Positions 1 through 11,040 are shown, counted from the first letter of the stretch. The stretch is DNA of 64,000 nt from Dactylis glomerata (GCA_007115705.1 QXEO01000382.1:6539318-6603317); one strand, 5' to 3'. Made by a program: numbers and translations. Notes: generated from the sequence alone by a model not told the origin.

Positions 1-1480
1 TCTAGATCATGGAGCATTTATGCCAATTGACAATGAGATCATGCCATTACGATAATGCCATGGTGGACATACCCAACCATTAGTACTGCAACACGATTGT
101 GGCATGATATTCACGTTGCGATAATAAGAAAGTGTTGTAACCTAATCCTTAGGAGGTCATATCTAATCACTACTTTCCAGCGGATACTTTAATTTTATCA
201 ACCGTCATTATGTGAAAGGGTGGCTAAAAAGGTGTTTTTGGTTATTCTAATGTAGTAGGTTGAGGTGTATGCACCAAGAGAGGGATTTGTTCATACGCAT
301 GACTGAAAGATACGCAGGGCCCACTCGGTGAGATTACATCTGAAGCTGCACAGCATGTAACTAGGTCACGGGGATGAAATATCATGGAACGAGTTAAGTA
401 GCAAATGTCGGTAATGAGATTGAACAAGCTATGGTGATACCAACGATCAAATACCAGACTTTGCTACTATCATAGAAACAAAGGGGAAGGAAATTGATGT
501 TTACGGGTCAACAACAACAGATCTTCGTAGAATGCACAGGGATCATTAATTATGGCCCTCCAGGTCCCCCTGATGATCATTTATCGGAGAAAGTTCTCGT
601 TAATGTCTGGAGTATTCTCGAACCTTCGGGTAACATGCTTAAGGGATCAAAGATGTTTTAAGATGGTTTTGGTTATATTCGGAAACATGGGAGTGTTGAC
701 AAAAGAGAGAAGAGAAAGTTCCAATATAGTATGAAAGTCGTTTGGAGGTTTCCGGAAGGGTTTTGAAGTAGCGGAGAATTAAATAACGAGTAATTGATAT
801 TAAATAAATAAATAAATATTATTTAATGAAAAAAAGGTGCATCCCACCTTAATGGGCGCCTCCCAGAGAGGAGCTCATTAAACCCTAGGCGCCTCCCTTA
901 TTGGATAAGGGTGGTGGGGCGCCCTGGCTTGGACCCTTGGCCCAGGCCAGCCAGGGTTAGGGTTTGGAGGTAGGTGGGGATCGGTCGGCCTAGCCCCACC
1001 CCTCCTGGCCACCGCCGCCTAGCCTCCTCCCTCCAGGCCGCTGGCCTTGTGGACTTGGGGAAGAGTCAAGGTGCACCCCTCCCTCCTATATAAAGGAGGG
1101 CCCCAGGGGGAGAGGATCACACAATTGAGCCAAGAGCTCTCCTCTCCCTCTCCCTGGTGCGCCACCTCCACCTCCTCTCTCTCTCTTCTCTCTCTCATGT
1201 AGCCTCCACCGCTGCACGCCATCGTGTTGCGGAGTTTCCGGATCCCGCTCAAAGCCATCAACTTCCGCAATCTCGGCTGGATCGGGGATTCTGGGGGCCA
1301 TCTTGATCATCGTACTTGTGTGAGTACGCGGAGGTGCTGCCACTTGTGGCACCGGAGTTGTTCGCCAAGTTCTTCGCCTACATCATCAACGCTTCTGCGG
1401 GAGCGTAATCCCCGCGTTTGGTCAGGTATATTACCAAAGCTCTGATCGTTACAATATTACTAATAGATAGATAATAATTT
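1..1480. other. Unassigned repeat-like segment with LTR-like promoter
   Basis: No convincing gene is visible. The first ~780 bases are AT-rich with short broken frames. From about 830 the sequence turns GC-rich, and a TATATAAA box near 1087 is followed by a CT-rich stretch and an AG/GT-type junction. That arrangement is typical of the U3/R region of a grass LTR retrotransposon. No paired LTR or TSD was found in the window, so this is called only a probable LTR remnant. The family is not assigned. Confidence 0.3.
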
Positions 1481-2201
1481 TATTATTATTAGCATCGAAG
1501 CCCAACACTCCATTGAGGACAGATTCGCCCTATGTTGTCGCCTGCCTACCGTCCCGGCGCTCACCATCCTCGACTCTGGCAGCGTCTCCTGGGCCCTGCC
1601 AAACCGCCAGTGCAAGATCCCTTGAAGAAGCCGGTCGCACATGGCGTCACCGACGAGGCAGACCTGAGCGCCGCCCAGCTCCGCCGCCTCAACCACGAAG
1701 GGCCTCGACCATGGCGGCACACTGGCCTACCGTGTGTGGGGAAGAGAGGCCCATCGTTGTAGTTCCCGCCGCCTGATCGGTGTCATCCCGTGCCATCCTC
1801 CTCGCGACCAAAAACGTGGGAGCTCCGCTGCCACCGGCACCGCACGGGCTTTACCTGGCGGCGTACGCCAGTGATGGCGGCGGGGGAAGGAGAGAGGTGG
1901 GGTCCTGAGGCGGGAGAGCTAGGGATTGGCCCTTGGCCGCCAGCAGGGCGACCGAGGAGCGCGAGGGCGAGAACGGTCCTAACCTTGTTTCGGCAAACAT
2001 TATTCACGATGGGCTGAGTATGGGGTGCTAGGCTTGGTTGCTTAGTTTTGAAGGCTTGAGCCACGGACGTCATGATCTCTTCATGCCGATAGTCAGATGA
2101 GCCATGGTGGGTGCTTGTTGGGCTACGAATCGGGGCGACACACGGAGGCCCTAGCAGTGGTCGTAGTTGTCCTTTTTTGTTTGTCATGGTGAGGTAGGAG
2201 C
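1481..2201. other. GC-rich stretch without a recognised gene
   Basis: Several short overlapping frames exist on both strands, the longest 134 codons on the minus strand. Their composition is what random GC-rich DNA gives: Arg-, Pro- and Ser-rich, with no recognisable domain. Nothing supports a real gene. Confidence 0.3.
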
Positions 2202-2378
2202 AAAGTTTTAAGTACAGGGCTATGACATTTAGCGGCAGCCTGTAAAAAAGCTATATCGAAGCTAAATCACCGCTATAGCGCGCTATTTAAGGGTTTTAGT
2301 ATATTCTAGCATGCTATTGTTCTTAGCATCACCAAGTTAAAAATGCTATAGCGATGCTAGCGTGCTATTTAAAACTTT
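2202..2378. mobile_element. Small MITE-like inverted-repeat element
   Basis: The ends AAAGTTTTAA and TTAAAACTTT are exact inverted repeats of 10 bp. They are flanked by a 3-bp direct repeat, AGC, at 2199-2201 and 2379-2381. The interior is rich in CTATAGCG-like words that partly pair. The 177-bp size and 3-bp duplication would fit a Harbinger-type MITE, but the TSD is short enough to be chance. Confidence 0.4.
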
Positions 2379-2561
2379 AGCTAGGAGGTGGGCCAATGTG
2401 ACCTGGACCTGGGCACCAATGCCTAGCTCCGTTGGCGGCCATAGATTGTCGGGCGTGCGGGGTTGACGGTGTACACAACTAATTTAGGAAAGGAGTACAT
2501 GTATCTTAACCAGAGACTACTATCATACTTCATGTTTGATGCAATAGTATATTTACCATAA

Positions 2562-2747
2562 TGTAGAAGGGTAGGGGAGATAGAGATTGGCGGAATATGA
2601 TAAATGTATTATTGAGCCTCTCGGGCGAGTATATATAGACGTACAACGGACCGACTTGGAGTACAAGACAAGGCATAGACTTGGAGTACAAGACAAGTAT
2701 CCTATCTCTATCCTAATCTAGCTGTGTACAACATGTATACTCTAACA
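2562..2747 (-). repeat. 3' LTR of small LTR element
   Basis: Direct repeat partner of 4671-4857, with only a few mismatches seen by eye. On the minus strand it contains TATATATA (about 2630-2640) as a promoter TATA candidate. It ends on the plus side at ...TCTAACA and is followed by the C-run that is the polypurine tract on the minus strand. Confidence 0.88.
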
Positions 2748-4658
2748 TCCCCCCGCAGTCGTAGCGGTAGCGTCGTGAACAACTGGAGCGTCGCGAACGG
2801 TCAGACTGGAGAGAACCGAAGTAGACCAGTGCGCTAACATCCCCCCGCAGTGGTAGCGGAAACGTCATGGACGGTGTCACGTCGCAGAAGCTTGGACTGT
2901 AGAGAATGCTGGTGAGGAGCTCAGGCGAGGTGGTAGCCCTTGTGCCGATGTTGAGGGAGCCGAGAGCGGTGGGTGCTGCAACCTTGGTCGAGGTAGCCGT
3001 GCGAGGGGTCGCCGTGGTCGATGTCATGGCGAGTGTCGATGACGAGGTAGCCGCAGATGAAGCCGCAGGCGCATAGGGCGCCGTAGAAGGATGGAGACGC
3101 GTCGAGGCAGTCGTCAAGGAGAGCGATGCCGAAGTCGATGCAGTCCGAGCCATCGAGGACGAGGTGCAGCCATGGCTTTGCCAGAACCAGGCGCACGTCG
3201 GGGACGAAGGCATACTCCGGTTGTGCCAAAGCCGAGTACGCGAAGATGAACACGGGGACGAGGCGCTGCGACCGAGCTTGCCAGACTCGGGAACGTGTCG
3301 GGGACGAAGACAAGCACCAGTGTTGCCAGTACCGGGCGTGCGAAGAACGGGACCAGTTGAAACAACTTCACGCCTTGTCAGAGAGGAGACGAGCAGAGAA
3401 GGACTCCACGACGGTTGCGAGGCGCAGAGCGGCGAAGAGAGAGGGTGCCGATGCAGTCCGCGGTTGTCGGAGTAGACGAGCAGGTGTGGTTATGAACAAG
3501 ACGATGATGCTGGCGATGAAGTCGTGCTGGACGTAGACGCGGAAGGCGGCGAACCAGCGACGACCAAGAGTGGTCATGCTAGATGCCTAGACAAGCGGAG
3601 GGGTAGTTGGCGGGACCTGCGACGGCCAGGAGGGCCATGCAGGTTACCTGTGGAGATGCGGCAGCGGTACTCGGAGTAGGCGAGGAAGGACCCAGCGGCG
3701 CGACGAAGACCATGCGCGGACGGTGACAACCCGCGCCGAGGGAGGTGGCGCGGTGGAAGCCAGCGACGTCCTCGCGAGGTGACGGTGATGACCGCGTGCA
3801 GCGACACAACAGCCCGATGGGACGACGCGGCTGCAGGGCGTGAGTCGGTGCAGCGGCGTGAGAACCACCAGCGACGTACATGCCGGAGAAGGCACGTTAG
3901 TAGCCGGCGGCGGGGACCAAAGGTGGCGACGCTACGGCCCGAAGGGACGATGCAGCGGCAGCCCGATGCTCGAACGGTGGTAGGCGCGTGCTCGGGGACG
4001 TACTTGGCGGAGACGTGCGTCAGATCGGTTGATCAGACCGACGGCGGCGCTGTGCGCCAAGTACTTGACGACGGCACACAGATCGGAACCCGTGGCGTCG
4101 TTGTCGGTGAGGTCCCTAGCGATGACGGCGAAGACGGACCGGCGATGGAGACCGCGCAAGCGTGGAGCCGGCAGTGACGCACCAAGGCGTCCCTCGGATG
4201 ACGCGTCCGACGTTGCCGCGCGGTTGGTGAAGGCGAGCCGGCCAGCGCGGAGTCGGCGCCGGCGAGACGACCGCGGCAGCCTACCGAGGTAGGCGTAGCA
4301 GCCGGCCGAGGGACCGCGACAACCGGCAAGAGCCGGCCGAAGCGGTGACGGCGCCAGCGTGTCGGCCGTGATAGCCGGTGTATGGGTGGCCGCCGGTGCG
4401 AGGTCGACGCCGAGGTTGGAGTAGAGGCGCTTGGTGACGGCGGCGGTGGGCGACTCAATCCGATCTAAGATCGGTAAACCAAAAAGAAAACGCCGATCAA
4501 GCGACAGGCGAGAAAAAGACTGTAGGGCAGCCGATCAACGGATCGGCGGACGAACCCTAGGTCGGGTCGCGCGGCCCCCGGCGGAGATCATGGAGATCGA
4601 CCTCCCCGGAGGCGGCGTGGTGCGGAAGCGGAGCAGCGGCTAGGTCAAGGATCTTGCC

Positions 4659-4670
4659 GCTCTGATACCA
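4659..4670 (-). promoter_or_regulatory. Primer-binding site, initiator tRNA-Met type
   Basis: On the minus strand the 12 bases directly after the 5' LTR read TGGTATCAGAGC. This is the complement of the 3' end of plant initiator tRNA-Met and fixes the element's orientation. Confidence 0.88.
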
Positions 4671-4857
4671 TGTAGAAGGGTAGGGGGAGATAGAAATTGG
4701 CGGAATATGATAAATGTATTATTGAGCCTCTCGGGCGAGTATATATAGACGTACAATGGACCGACTTAGAGTACAAGACAAGGCATAGACTTGGAGTACA
4801 AGACAAGTATCCTATCTCTATCCTAATCTAGCCGTGTACAACATGTATACTCTAACA
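4671..4857 (-). repeat. 5' LTR of small LTR element
   Basis: Direct repeat partner of 2562-2747, bordered on the right by the TSD CATAA. On the minus strand the primer-binding site begins immediately after it. Confidence 0.88.
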
Positions 4858-4902
4858 CATAAAACTAGATCATAATTCATATACACCTCAGAGCAAGAGC
4901 AA

Positions 4903-5235
4903 CTAATCAAAAGATGCATCATACACATTGCTTAAATATACATAAAAAGAATCCTCTAAGTGATGCACCACCTCAACTAATTTCACAGCAGCATGCAAAT
5001 AGCTGTGGGCTTTGGTGGTGAAACTTTCCCTCTGATGTAAGTGCAGCACCAAAGCTGTTGGAGAATGCTGCCCACCACCATCTCTTGCAGTTGATATATT
5101 GAAGCGAAAACTGGGTACTTCATCTGAATACATCCAAAGCACGCGCAACCATCTGGGTACGAAATTTTTCACTGGTAATATCCATGCATTGGTAACCAAA
5201 ATAACATGAACAGACACTAATTTTACGTTGAACAT
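4903..5235 (-). other. Unrecognised 110-codon frame
   Basis: An open frame of 110 codons lies between the small LTR element and the P450 gene. It has ordinary amino-acid composition, unlike the GC-rich shadow frames nearby. I do not recognise the protein and see no upstream promoter. It could be an exon of a degraded gene or part of the P450 3' flank. It is not called as a gene. Confidence 0.2.
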
Positions 5236-5446
5236 TTATTCATAATTCCGTTGTACACACCATTTTCTGGACCCATGGAAAGAGAGCAAAGCACTAATTT
5301 TACATCGACTGACGCCACACCAAAAGACAGAAGAAATTAAACAGCCGATCAAACCCGCTCTATATCGCAAGAGAAGGCAAGATGTAGCTGCTGACCTTAT
5401 TCACTTACTAGTAGATGACATATTACTCCATGAACCCATGAGGCCT

Positions 5447-6820
5447 CTAGGGCAACGTGCGCGGAATGACGCGTACACGCAGCGGCGTCTTCATCAAGTT
5501 GTTGAAGTCACCCGTGTGCGTCAGGTCGACGCCGCCGCTGGGCGCCGCCACCTCAAAGTGTTGCACCACCGCTGCAAGGAAGAACTTGGCCTGCAGCAGC
5601 GCCAGATTTGAGCCAGGGCAGAACCTCCTCCCGCCGCCGAACGGCATCATCCTCACCTCGTTCCGTCCCGGCATCTGGCTGACGTCCTCCGCCTCGCCGC
5701 CCGGCAGGAACCTCTCCGGCCTGAACTGGTCGGGCTCCGTCCACGCGCTCGCGCTCCTTCCAATGTCGCGCACCATGAAGACCAGCCTCTTCCTCAGCCT
5801 TCCGGGCGCTCCGCCGGGAGCGAGGTCGTGGACGCCGCGCGTCACGAAAGGCGAAGGCGGGTGCATGCGCAGGCTCTCCAGCACCACGGCGCGTAGGTAC
5901 GGCAGGCCGCCGAGCCCCTTCTCCGACAGCACCGACTCAGCATCGCCTGCCACCGCCTCGTCGATCTCGCGGCGGAGCTTCTTCTGCACCTCTGGCTGGA
6001 TGGCGAGGTTAGCGAGTGTCCACTCGATGCACGCCACGATCACCCCCCAGTTGGTGGCGAGGAACTCGGCCACGAGGCCCAGGATCTCGTCGTCTCCCAG
6101 CGCACGCTTGCCGTCGATCTCGTTGGGCACGCGGAGGTCGACGAGCGAGTCCACGTACGCGTGCCGAGAGTCGGCGGCCTTCCGTGCCCGCGAGGCCGCG
6201 ACGAGCGGGCGCACCAGCTCGCCCAGCGGGACGAACAGGCCCAGGAGCCTGCGCAGCTGCCTCCAGTGCGTGATCTTGCCCAGCGTCGTGCCGTCGAACG
6301 AGACGGTGTCGTCCATGGCCTGCGTGAGGTCATCCATCACGCGCTGCATGGCGCGCACGCGGCTCTCGTCCAAGCCCACGCCGTCGCCGAAGCACATTCG
6401 CGCGGCCATCGCGAAGATGGCGCGGTCGAGGTGCTCCCGCATGGCCACCTCCTCTCCCCCGACGGCGGACAAGCCGGCGACGAGGTCCTGAACGGCGTCC
6501 CGCTGCAGCGGGGCCAGGGCGGCGATGCGCGAGGGGCTGATGAAGCCGGCGTTGAGGTTGGACCGGAGCGATCGCCAGTGCGAGCCGTAGGCCGAGGTCG
6601 ATATGGTGTCATTCCGCTCGGGGCCACGAGTCCAGTTCGCCAGAGCCGTGAGAAGGCCGCCGTTCGGCCGGTTCGTGAAAGTGTCGGCGGTCTCATTGAG
6701 GAGGCTCTGGGCTACGGCAGGGTCCCTCACCACCTGAATGGCAGGACTGGTGCTTCGCCGGAGGACGGCTAGGAAGAAGAGCACCGCGGCTACGAGTGCC
6801 AAAAACTCAACGGTTTCCAT
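5447..6820 (-). CDS. Cytochrome P450, CYP89/CYP77-like, aberrant
   Basis: Single-exon frame of 457 residues encoding a haem-thiolate monooxygenase, predicted to sit on the ER membrane through residues 4-20. Family marks are the C-helix WRSLR (82-86), ExxR (E315-R318), PERF (368-371) and the haem loop FGGGRRFCPG (394-403, ligand Cys401). The context around WRSLR resembles plant CYP89. Two things are odd. The region after the anchor jumps straight to RRSTSPAIQVV, so the proline hinge and first beta sheets (about 60 residues; family members are usually ~500 long) are missing. The I-helix reads ATNWGV (255-260) where an AGTDTT-like oxygen-activation motif is expected. The frame is otherwise intact, so it is either a recently inactivated gene or a divergent enzyme. 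The substrate is unknown. A TATA box lies 82 bp upstream. Confidence 0.85.
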   Translation of the reverse strand: METVEFLALVAAVLFFLAVLRRSTSPAIQVVRDPAVAQSLLNETADTFTNRPNGGLLTALANWTRGPERNDTISTSAYGSHWRSLRSNLNAGFISPSRIAALAPLQRDAVQDLVAGLSAVGGEEVAMREHLDRAIFAMAARMCFGDGVGLDESRVRAMQRVMDDLTQAMDDTVSFDGTTLGKITHWRQLRRLLGLFVPLGELVRPLVAASRARKAADSRHAYVDSLVDLRVPNEIDGKRALGDDEILGLVAEFLATNWGVIVACIEWTLANLAIQPEVQKKLRREIDEAVAGDAESVLSEKGLGGLPYLRAVVLESLRMHPPSPFVTRGVHDLAPGGAPGRLRKRLVFMVRDIGRSASAWTEPDQFRPERFLPGGEAEDVSQMPGRNEVRMMPFGGGRRFCPGSNLALLQAKFFLAAVVQHFEVAAPSGGVDLTHTGDFNNLMKTPLRVRVIPRTLP

Positions 6821-6901
6821 TTCGTAAGCTACGATTGTGTGCTCTGTGTTGATTCCAAGCTAGCTGTTTGTGTGATCTTTCCAGCGCCACCACCCTGCAA
6901 C

Positions 6902-6909
6902 TATATATA
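6902..6909 (-). promoter_or_regulatory. TATA box of the P450 gene
   Basis: TATATATA on the minus strand, about 82 bp upstream of the P450 start codon, which is a normal spacing for a plant core promoter with a short 5' UTR. Confidence 0.55.
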
Positions 6910-7570
6910 CTAAGCACTCATGTGCCATTAGTACGTATTGGGTTGACAATTCCTCATTCGACAGTCGACGCCCACAGCAAATCAGCTTGCACTTTGGATA
7001 GCTGCGCCGTGCTCGCCCCGCCGTAGTGCTGTCTGAAATAATCAAACACATGTCTTATACTGAAGACATGCACATAGAAACTTACTTTGCAAATATCATA
7101 AACAAAGATATATACTACTAGTTAACTTCAGTTTAGAATAAATAGCAACCGTTGCAAATATATAAGAAAATTATTGTAATTTCTCGGTTGAAGGCACAAA
7201 AAATCTCACAGGTCCAAGAGAGTTACAATAAAATCTGGAGATTTGGTTCCTGGATGAAAGGGAGAGCAGAAGTCTTTATGTTACTCGAGGTCTGTTTATC
7301 TCGAATTATGAATTAAGCAAGATGGAAAATTGTAAATATAAACCTCTATTAGTTACTCCTTAGATGATGACACTTACTGATGCAGAGAGGCCGACGCTAT
7401 GCTCCCTTTTTCAAAATAAAAGATGATGACACTTATGTGCAAAATATGAAATCGCACACAAACAGAGCTAGGGGAGACATATAGAGAGAGAGAGAGAGAG
7501 AGTTCACGTACATTTATTTTCCAAAATAGACTTTTAGGACTCCCTTTGCACCTACTTTTATATATATACA
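6910..7570. other. Intergenic, no gene seen
   Basis: AT-rich spacer upstream of the P450. It contains a (GA)n microsatellite at about 7483-7501. No protein or RNA gene was recognised. Confidence 0.5.
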
Positions 7571-7600
7571 CTAGTCGCAAACCCGTGCGAATAGTTTATA
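7571..7600 (-). mobile_element. Possible second Helitron 3' terminus, inverted
   Basis: Read on the minus strand, this segment gives CGCACGGGTTTGCGACTAG followed by T. It has a CGCA/TGCG stem shortly before a CTAG end, the layout of a grass Helitron 3' end, and it points away from the neighbouring Helitron. It may be the end of an older fragment. Confidence 0.35.
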
Positions 7601-7610
7601 GAACCCCATA

Positions 7611-10549
7611 TCTCTACTAATAATATTGCAATAGGACTGGTCCGTGTCCGTACAATACGCTTTCAACCGACTAAAATACGTTTTCGTCCTTTTAAGAAAC
7701 GAAACGTTTTTTGGCCCGATCGATCTCTCCCCAGCATCACTCCTAACCATCCAATCCTCTCGCGCGACAGACCGCCGCCGCATCCTTCTCCGGCTGTTCG
7801 GCCACGCATACCGCCCAATTTCCCAAGCCTGGCTCCACCCCGACATCCAGCGAAGTAGATCATGACGAGCGTGCGCCGAGCGGGCGGCGCTGGCGGAGAC
7901 GGGGCCTGGTCGGGCCGGTGCTGCAAAAGCGGACAGCATGGATGCAGCGGTGCTCGTGCGCTCCCTCCTAGAAGTTAGCGTCTCGAGGAAGCTGGCGTGG
8001 AGATGGTCCATGGCGCTCATGCCTAGCGCAACAAGTTTACGTACGTCCGCGGAAGGCCATGGACACCACTTCGTTCAGACCTGAATCATTCAAGTGTTGA
8101 TTTTTTTTGTACTCCTGAGGGTTGCTCTGTACCGGTTTGTTGATATGCTTCTGAGAACTGAATTGCACGTTTGCGTGTCTTGGCCGTCGGCGAGGGGCTA
8201 GGATGCCAAACCAGTTGTACCAGAACTTTCAGAGCCGGCTAAGGATACTACTGTATTAAGGAATCAACATCCATGCTGCTGCGGTGCATGGCGATGCTGG
8301 ATGGGCTGCCGGACTTGTCTCGCTGCCTGTTTTTCTTCTTGATGGAGCCAGGTATGATTGATGGCAACTGAGTCGATTCTACGGTCGGATCGCATTGATG
8401 GCTCGTGGACTTGTTCTCTGCTCCTTTCTATGATGTGTGTGATTATCAGGAATTGGTAAACCTCATGATCTACTCCCTCAGTCCCATTTTATCGGTGAGT
8501 ATCTCAACATACGAGCTAGCTAGCTTACTATAGAGCGTACCAACTTCGACGGGTGGGGCTCAATCAAACGCCATGCTGACGTGCGTAGGAATCATATTTC
8601 ATCTAAAAATAATAGACGTGTCTGAGTCAAGCAAATCAAGTGCCACTAAAAAACTGATAAAAACCAGCAGCTAAATTGACAACTGAGCGGTGAACTGTTG
8701 AGCTGAGATGCCGACTGATTTGGTAACCAATCTATGTTTGGCTCAGAGGAGTAAATAGGACCGGTAGTCATTAGACTCGTAAGATGTGTGCACTTAAGTC
8801 ACTAAATTTGTAAAGCAAACAAACCGGTTACTGAACTTGTATTTTTAGTGCACACTTGATCACAAACCGATCGGCTCGACGGTTTTTTACGAAAACCAGT
8901 CTGGACCGAGCCACACAAAGGTTCTAAACAATCAAAATCTGACACGTGGCATTCTAATTTTTGCAAAAAAAAACCGTGTATATTTTTTTGGCATGTAATA
9001 GCCTTGATGCTTCGCTTCCTTACATGTAGGTCCCACGTGTCAGTGGAGGAAGAACAATTAAAATTTAAAGTGAGGCCATAGAAATTTGAACTCAGAACAT
9101 AGACCTACAGGCTCAAGGGCCTGGCCACCTGAGCTCACCCATTTGTATGTCCTAAATAAGGGATTTTCTTCTATTATATTATATAGAATAGCTATGCGTG
9201 AAGTAATACAGATAGTATAATTTTGTTATTTCACTTTGACTTAATTTCTGACAAGGTATTTACCGCTCAAAAGAATAATAACAGCATTACCACCGAGTGT
9301 GGATTCTTTCTTGTCAAAAAAATATGTGGATTCTTTTTTCAAAATTCGAAAATGGCATTTTAATATTCAAAAAATTCTGTAAAAAATATGGATGTAGGTA
9401 ATATTAAGTTTTAGCAATGTGCCAAATTTCATCACAAAAAAATCTATTCAAGGCTCCATAAAATTAAAAATTTAACAGATTTTTTGGTTTTGAAACTTTA
9501 CACTGTTTAGTAGTAGTAGTATTACGTAAGTCAGATTTTATTATTTTTCCACAGCCTAAAATATATTATATTTTAAGTTGAAATTTTGCATGTTTATAGA
9601 ATCCAGCGTTGCCTATATCAAGAATTGTTTTCAGATTTTTTTGAAACTTTTAAATGCGTTTTTAAATTTTTCAAAAAACAAGCTCCATATAGCTCGACCT
9701 ACGTATGTGGTTTATTGTGATATACATTCTCCATATTTATACTAAGTTTAATCAAGACTATCGCATGATTATTTTATATAAGAAAATACTATCCCTTAAT
9801 TTGTACATAGTAATACGTGAGCTTTCGTGGCTACGTGCGGGAGTGCATTTGCTTTGCATCTTGAGTTCGAACCCCAATCCAGTTAAATGTAATTTTAATT
9901 ATTTCACCTACCACTGACATGTTGGACCCGCATGGTTTTTTCACAAAAATTATAATGCCATGTGTCAGATCTTGATTGGTCAGAATCTTTGCGTGGCCCG
10001 GCCCTGACTGGTTTTGGTTAAAAACCGACAAGCTTACCGGTTTGTGATCACGTGTGCACCAAGAATACAAGTTCAGTGACCGATTTGTTTGTTTTACAAG
10101 TTCAGTGATTTAAGTGCACACATGTTACAAGTTTAGTGACCCCCGATGCTATTTACTCGGCTCAGAGGACACAAGTTCCTAGAGATGGTGCTACCTGCTA
10201 CCTCGATCTTAACATGGCTAGGCAACAAGCGGCCCTCTTTGAGTCAATTGATAGATCGGCCTAGAGGCAACCCTGAGACAAACTGATCAGGGGCGGCAGC
10301 GTGTGGCGTGGGCCGATAGGTCCCTAAGATAGGCGACACGCAGGGGGATTTGATAAAGTGGAGAGGAGGCCAGCACGTGAGAGCTCACGAAATGATACAG
10401 AATGGTGCCGCCGATGACCAGGAGTAGGGACGGAGCCATGCGCTTATGAAGGATAGAGGGCGATGACGCCCAAGTAATACAAGTTGTGTCCATAAAAGTT
10501 AAACAGGGATAATAGGTCATTCCGTAGCAACGCACGGGTATTTAGCTAG
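7611..10549 (+). mobile_element. Non-autonomous Helitron
   Basis: The 5' end TCTCTACTAATAATATTGCA follows an A (7610). The 3' end carries a short CCGT...ACGG hairpin (10522-10537) followed by ATTTAG-type spacer and CTAG (10546-10549), with T next (10550). A|TC...CTAG|T without TSD is the Helitron insertion signature, and the CGCACGGG context is typical of grass Helitron 3' ends. No RepHel helicase frame is visible. The first ~450 bases after the 5' end are GC-rich and could be captured sequence. A Mutator-like element (8749-10158) is inserted in it, so the Helitron itself is about 1.5 kb. Confidence 0.7.
8749..10158. mobile_element. Non-autonomous Mutator-like element, long TIRs
   Basis: Exact 9-bp TSD GGCTCAGAG at 8740-8748 and 10159-10167. 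The termini GAGTAAATAG and CTATTTAC TC are inverted. The terminal inverted repeats continue, imperfectly, for some 350-400 bp each side (to about 9160 and from about 9790). The 9-bp duplication and long TIRs are the Mutator-superfamily signature. The AT-rich interior encodes no transposase. The inner TIR segments contain a tRNA-like word (AGTTCGAACCC at about 9866, a B-box match). Confidence 0.85.
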
Positions 10550-11040
10550 TTTCTTATTAAACCAACAAAATGCTAACAATGTCTACAGTGGCCTCTTATA
10601 TATATATGTTTGATTATTGTTAGAATAAGATAGAAATTATGCTACTGAGTTTGGTTCTGACAACACGTTGTTGGCATCCCCTAATGAGTTCATTTAAGAC
10701 CGTTAGCAAGAAGCTATTTTAAATAAAATATAGAAATTATATGATATGAATAGTTAGTAGTGGAGCTTTCGCCAATAGCTTGGATGAGGAACATGCTGGG
10801 AGGAAAATATTACATAATTTTGGGCCAAATTGGGGAGAAATGCTACAAATATGTACAACTTCTTTCACAAAAAACTTCAAGAATTGAAAGATTTGGGATT
10901 GAGATATAGGAGTTGATTATTAAGATACATATATTTGCTTGCTTCATATGCTTTGAATAAGTTTTGATCTGCATATAGTTTATTAGGAGCTATCTTGTAT
11001 TCATTATTTTGATGCTTAATACTTGTTTACATTGTTTAAC
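10550..11040. other. AT-rich spacer, no gene seen
   Basis: No open frame or RNA gene is supported. The right part may already belong to the degenerate Gypsy remnant that is clearer from about 11040. Confidence 0.4.

Larger units (their letters stand above)
2562..4857 (-). mobile_element. Small non-autonomous LTR retrotransposon (TRIM/SMART-like)
   Basis: Two near-identical direct repeats of 186 and 187 bp (2562-2747, 4671-4857) bound a 1.9 kb GC-rich interior. The exact 5-bp TSD CATAA lies at 2557-2561 and 4858-4862. The element reads on the minus strand. In that sense the LTR starts TGTTAGAG and ends CTTCTACA. A primer-binding site TGGTATCAGAGC (complementary to initiator tRNA-Met) follows the 5' LTR, and a G-run polypurine tract precedes the 3' LTR. 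No gag, protease, RT or integrase is recognisable, so movement would depend on enzymes in trans. The iMet primer suggests, but does not prove, a Copia lineage. Confidence 0.9.

Noticed and set aside
5457..6491. 344-codon plus-strand frame opposite the P450
   Set aside because: It is the complement of a GC-rich coding region. The composition is Arg/Ser-rich without domains, and the minus strand carries clear P450 motifs.
9820..9890. Possible tRNA gene
   Set aside because: Only a B-box-like word is present. No cloverleaf or anticodon arm can be drawn, and the segment belongs to a MULE inverted repeat.
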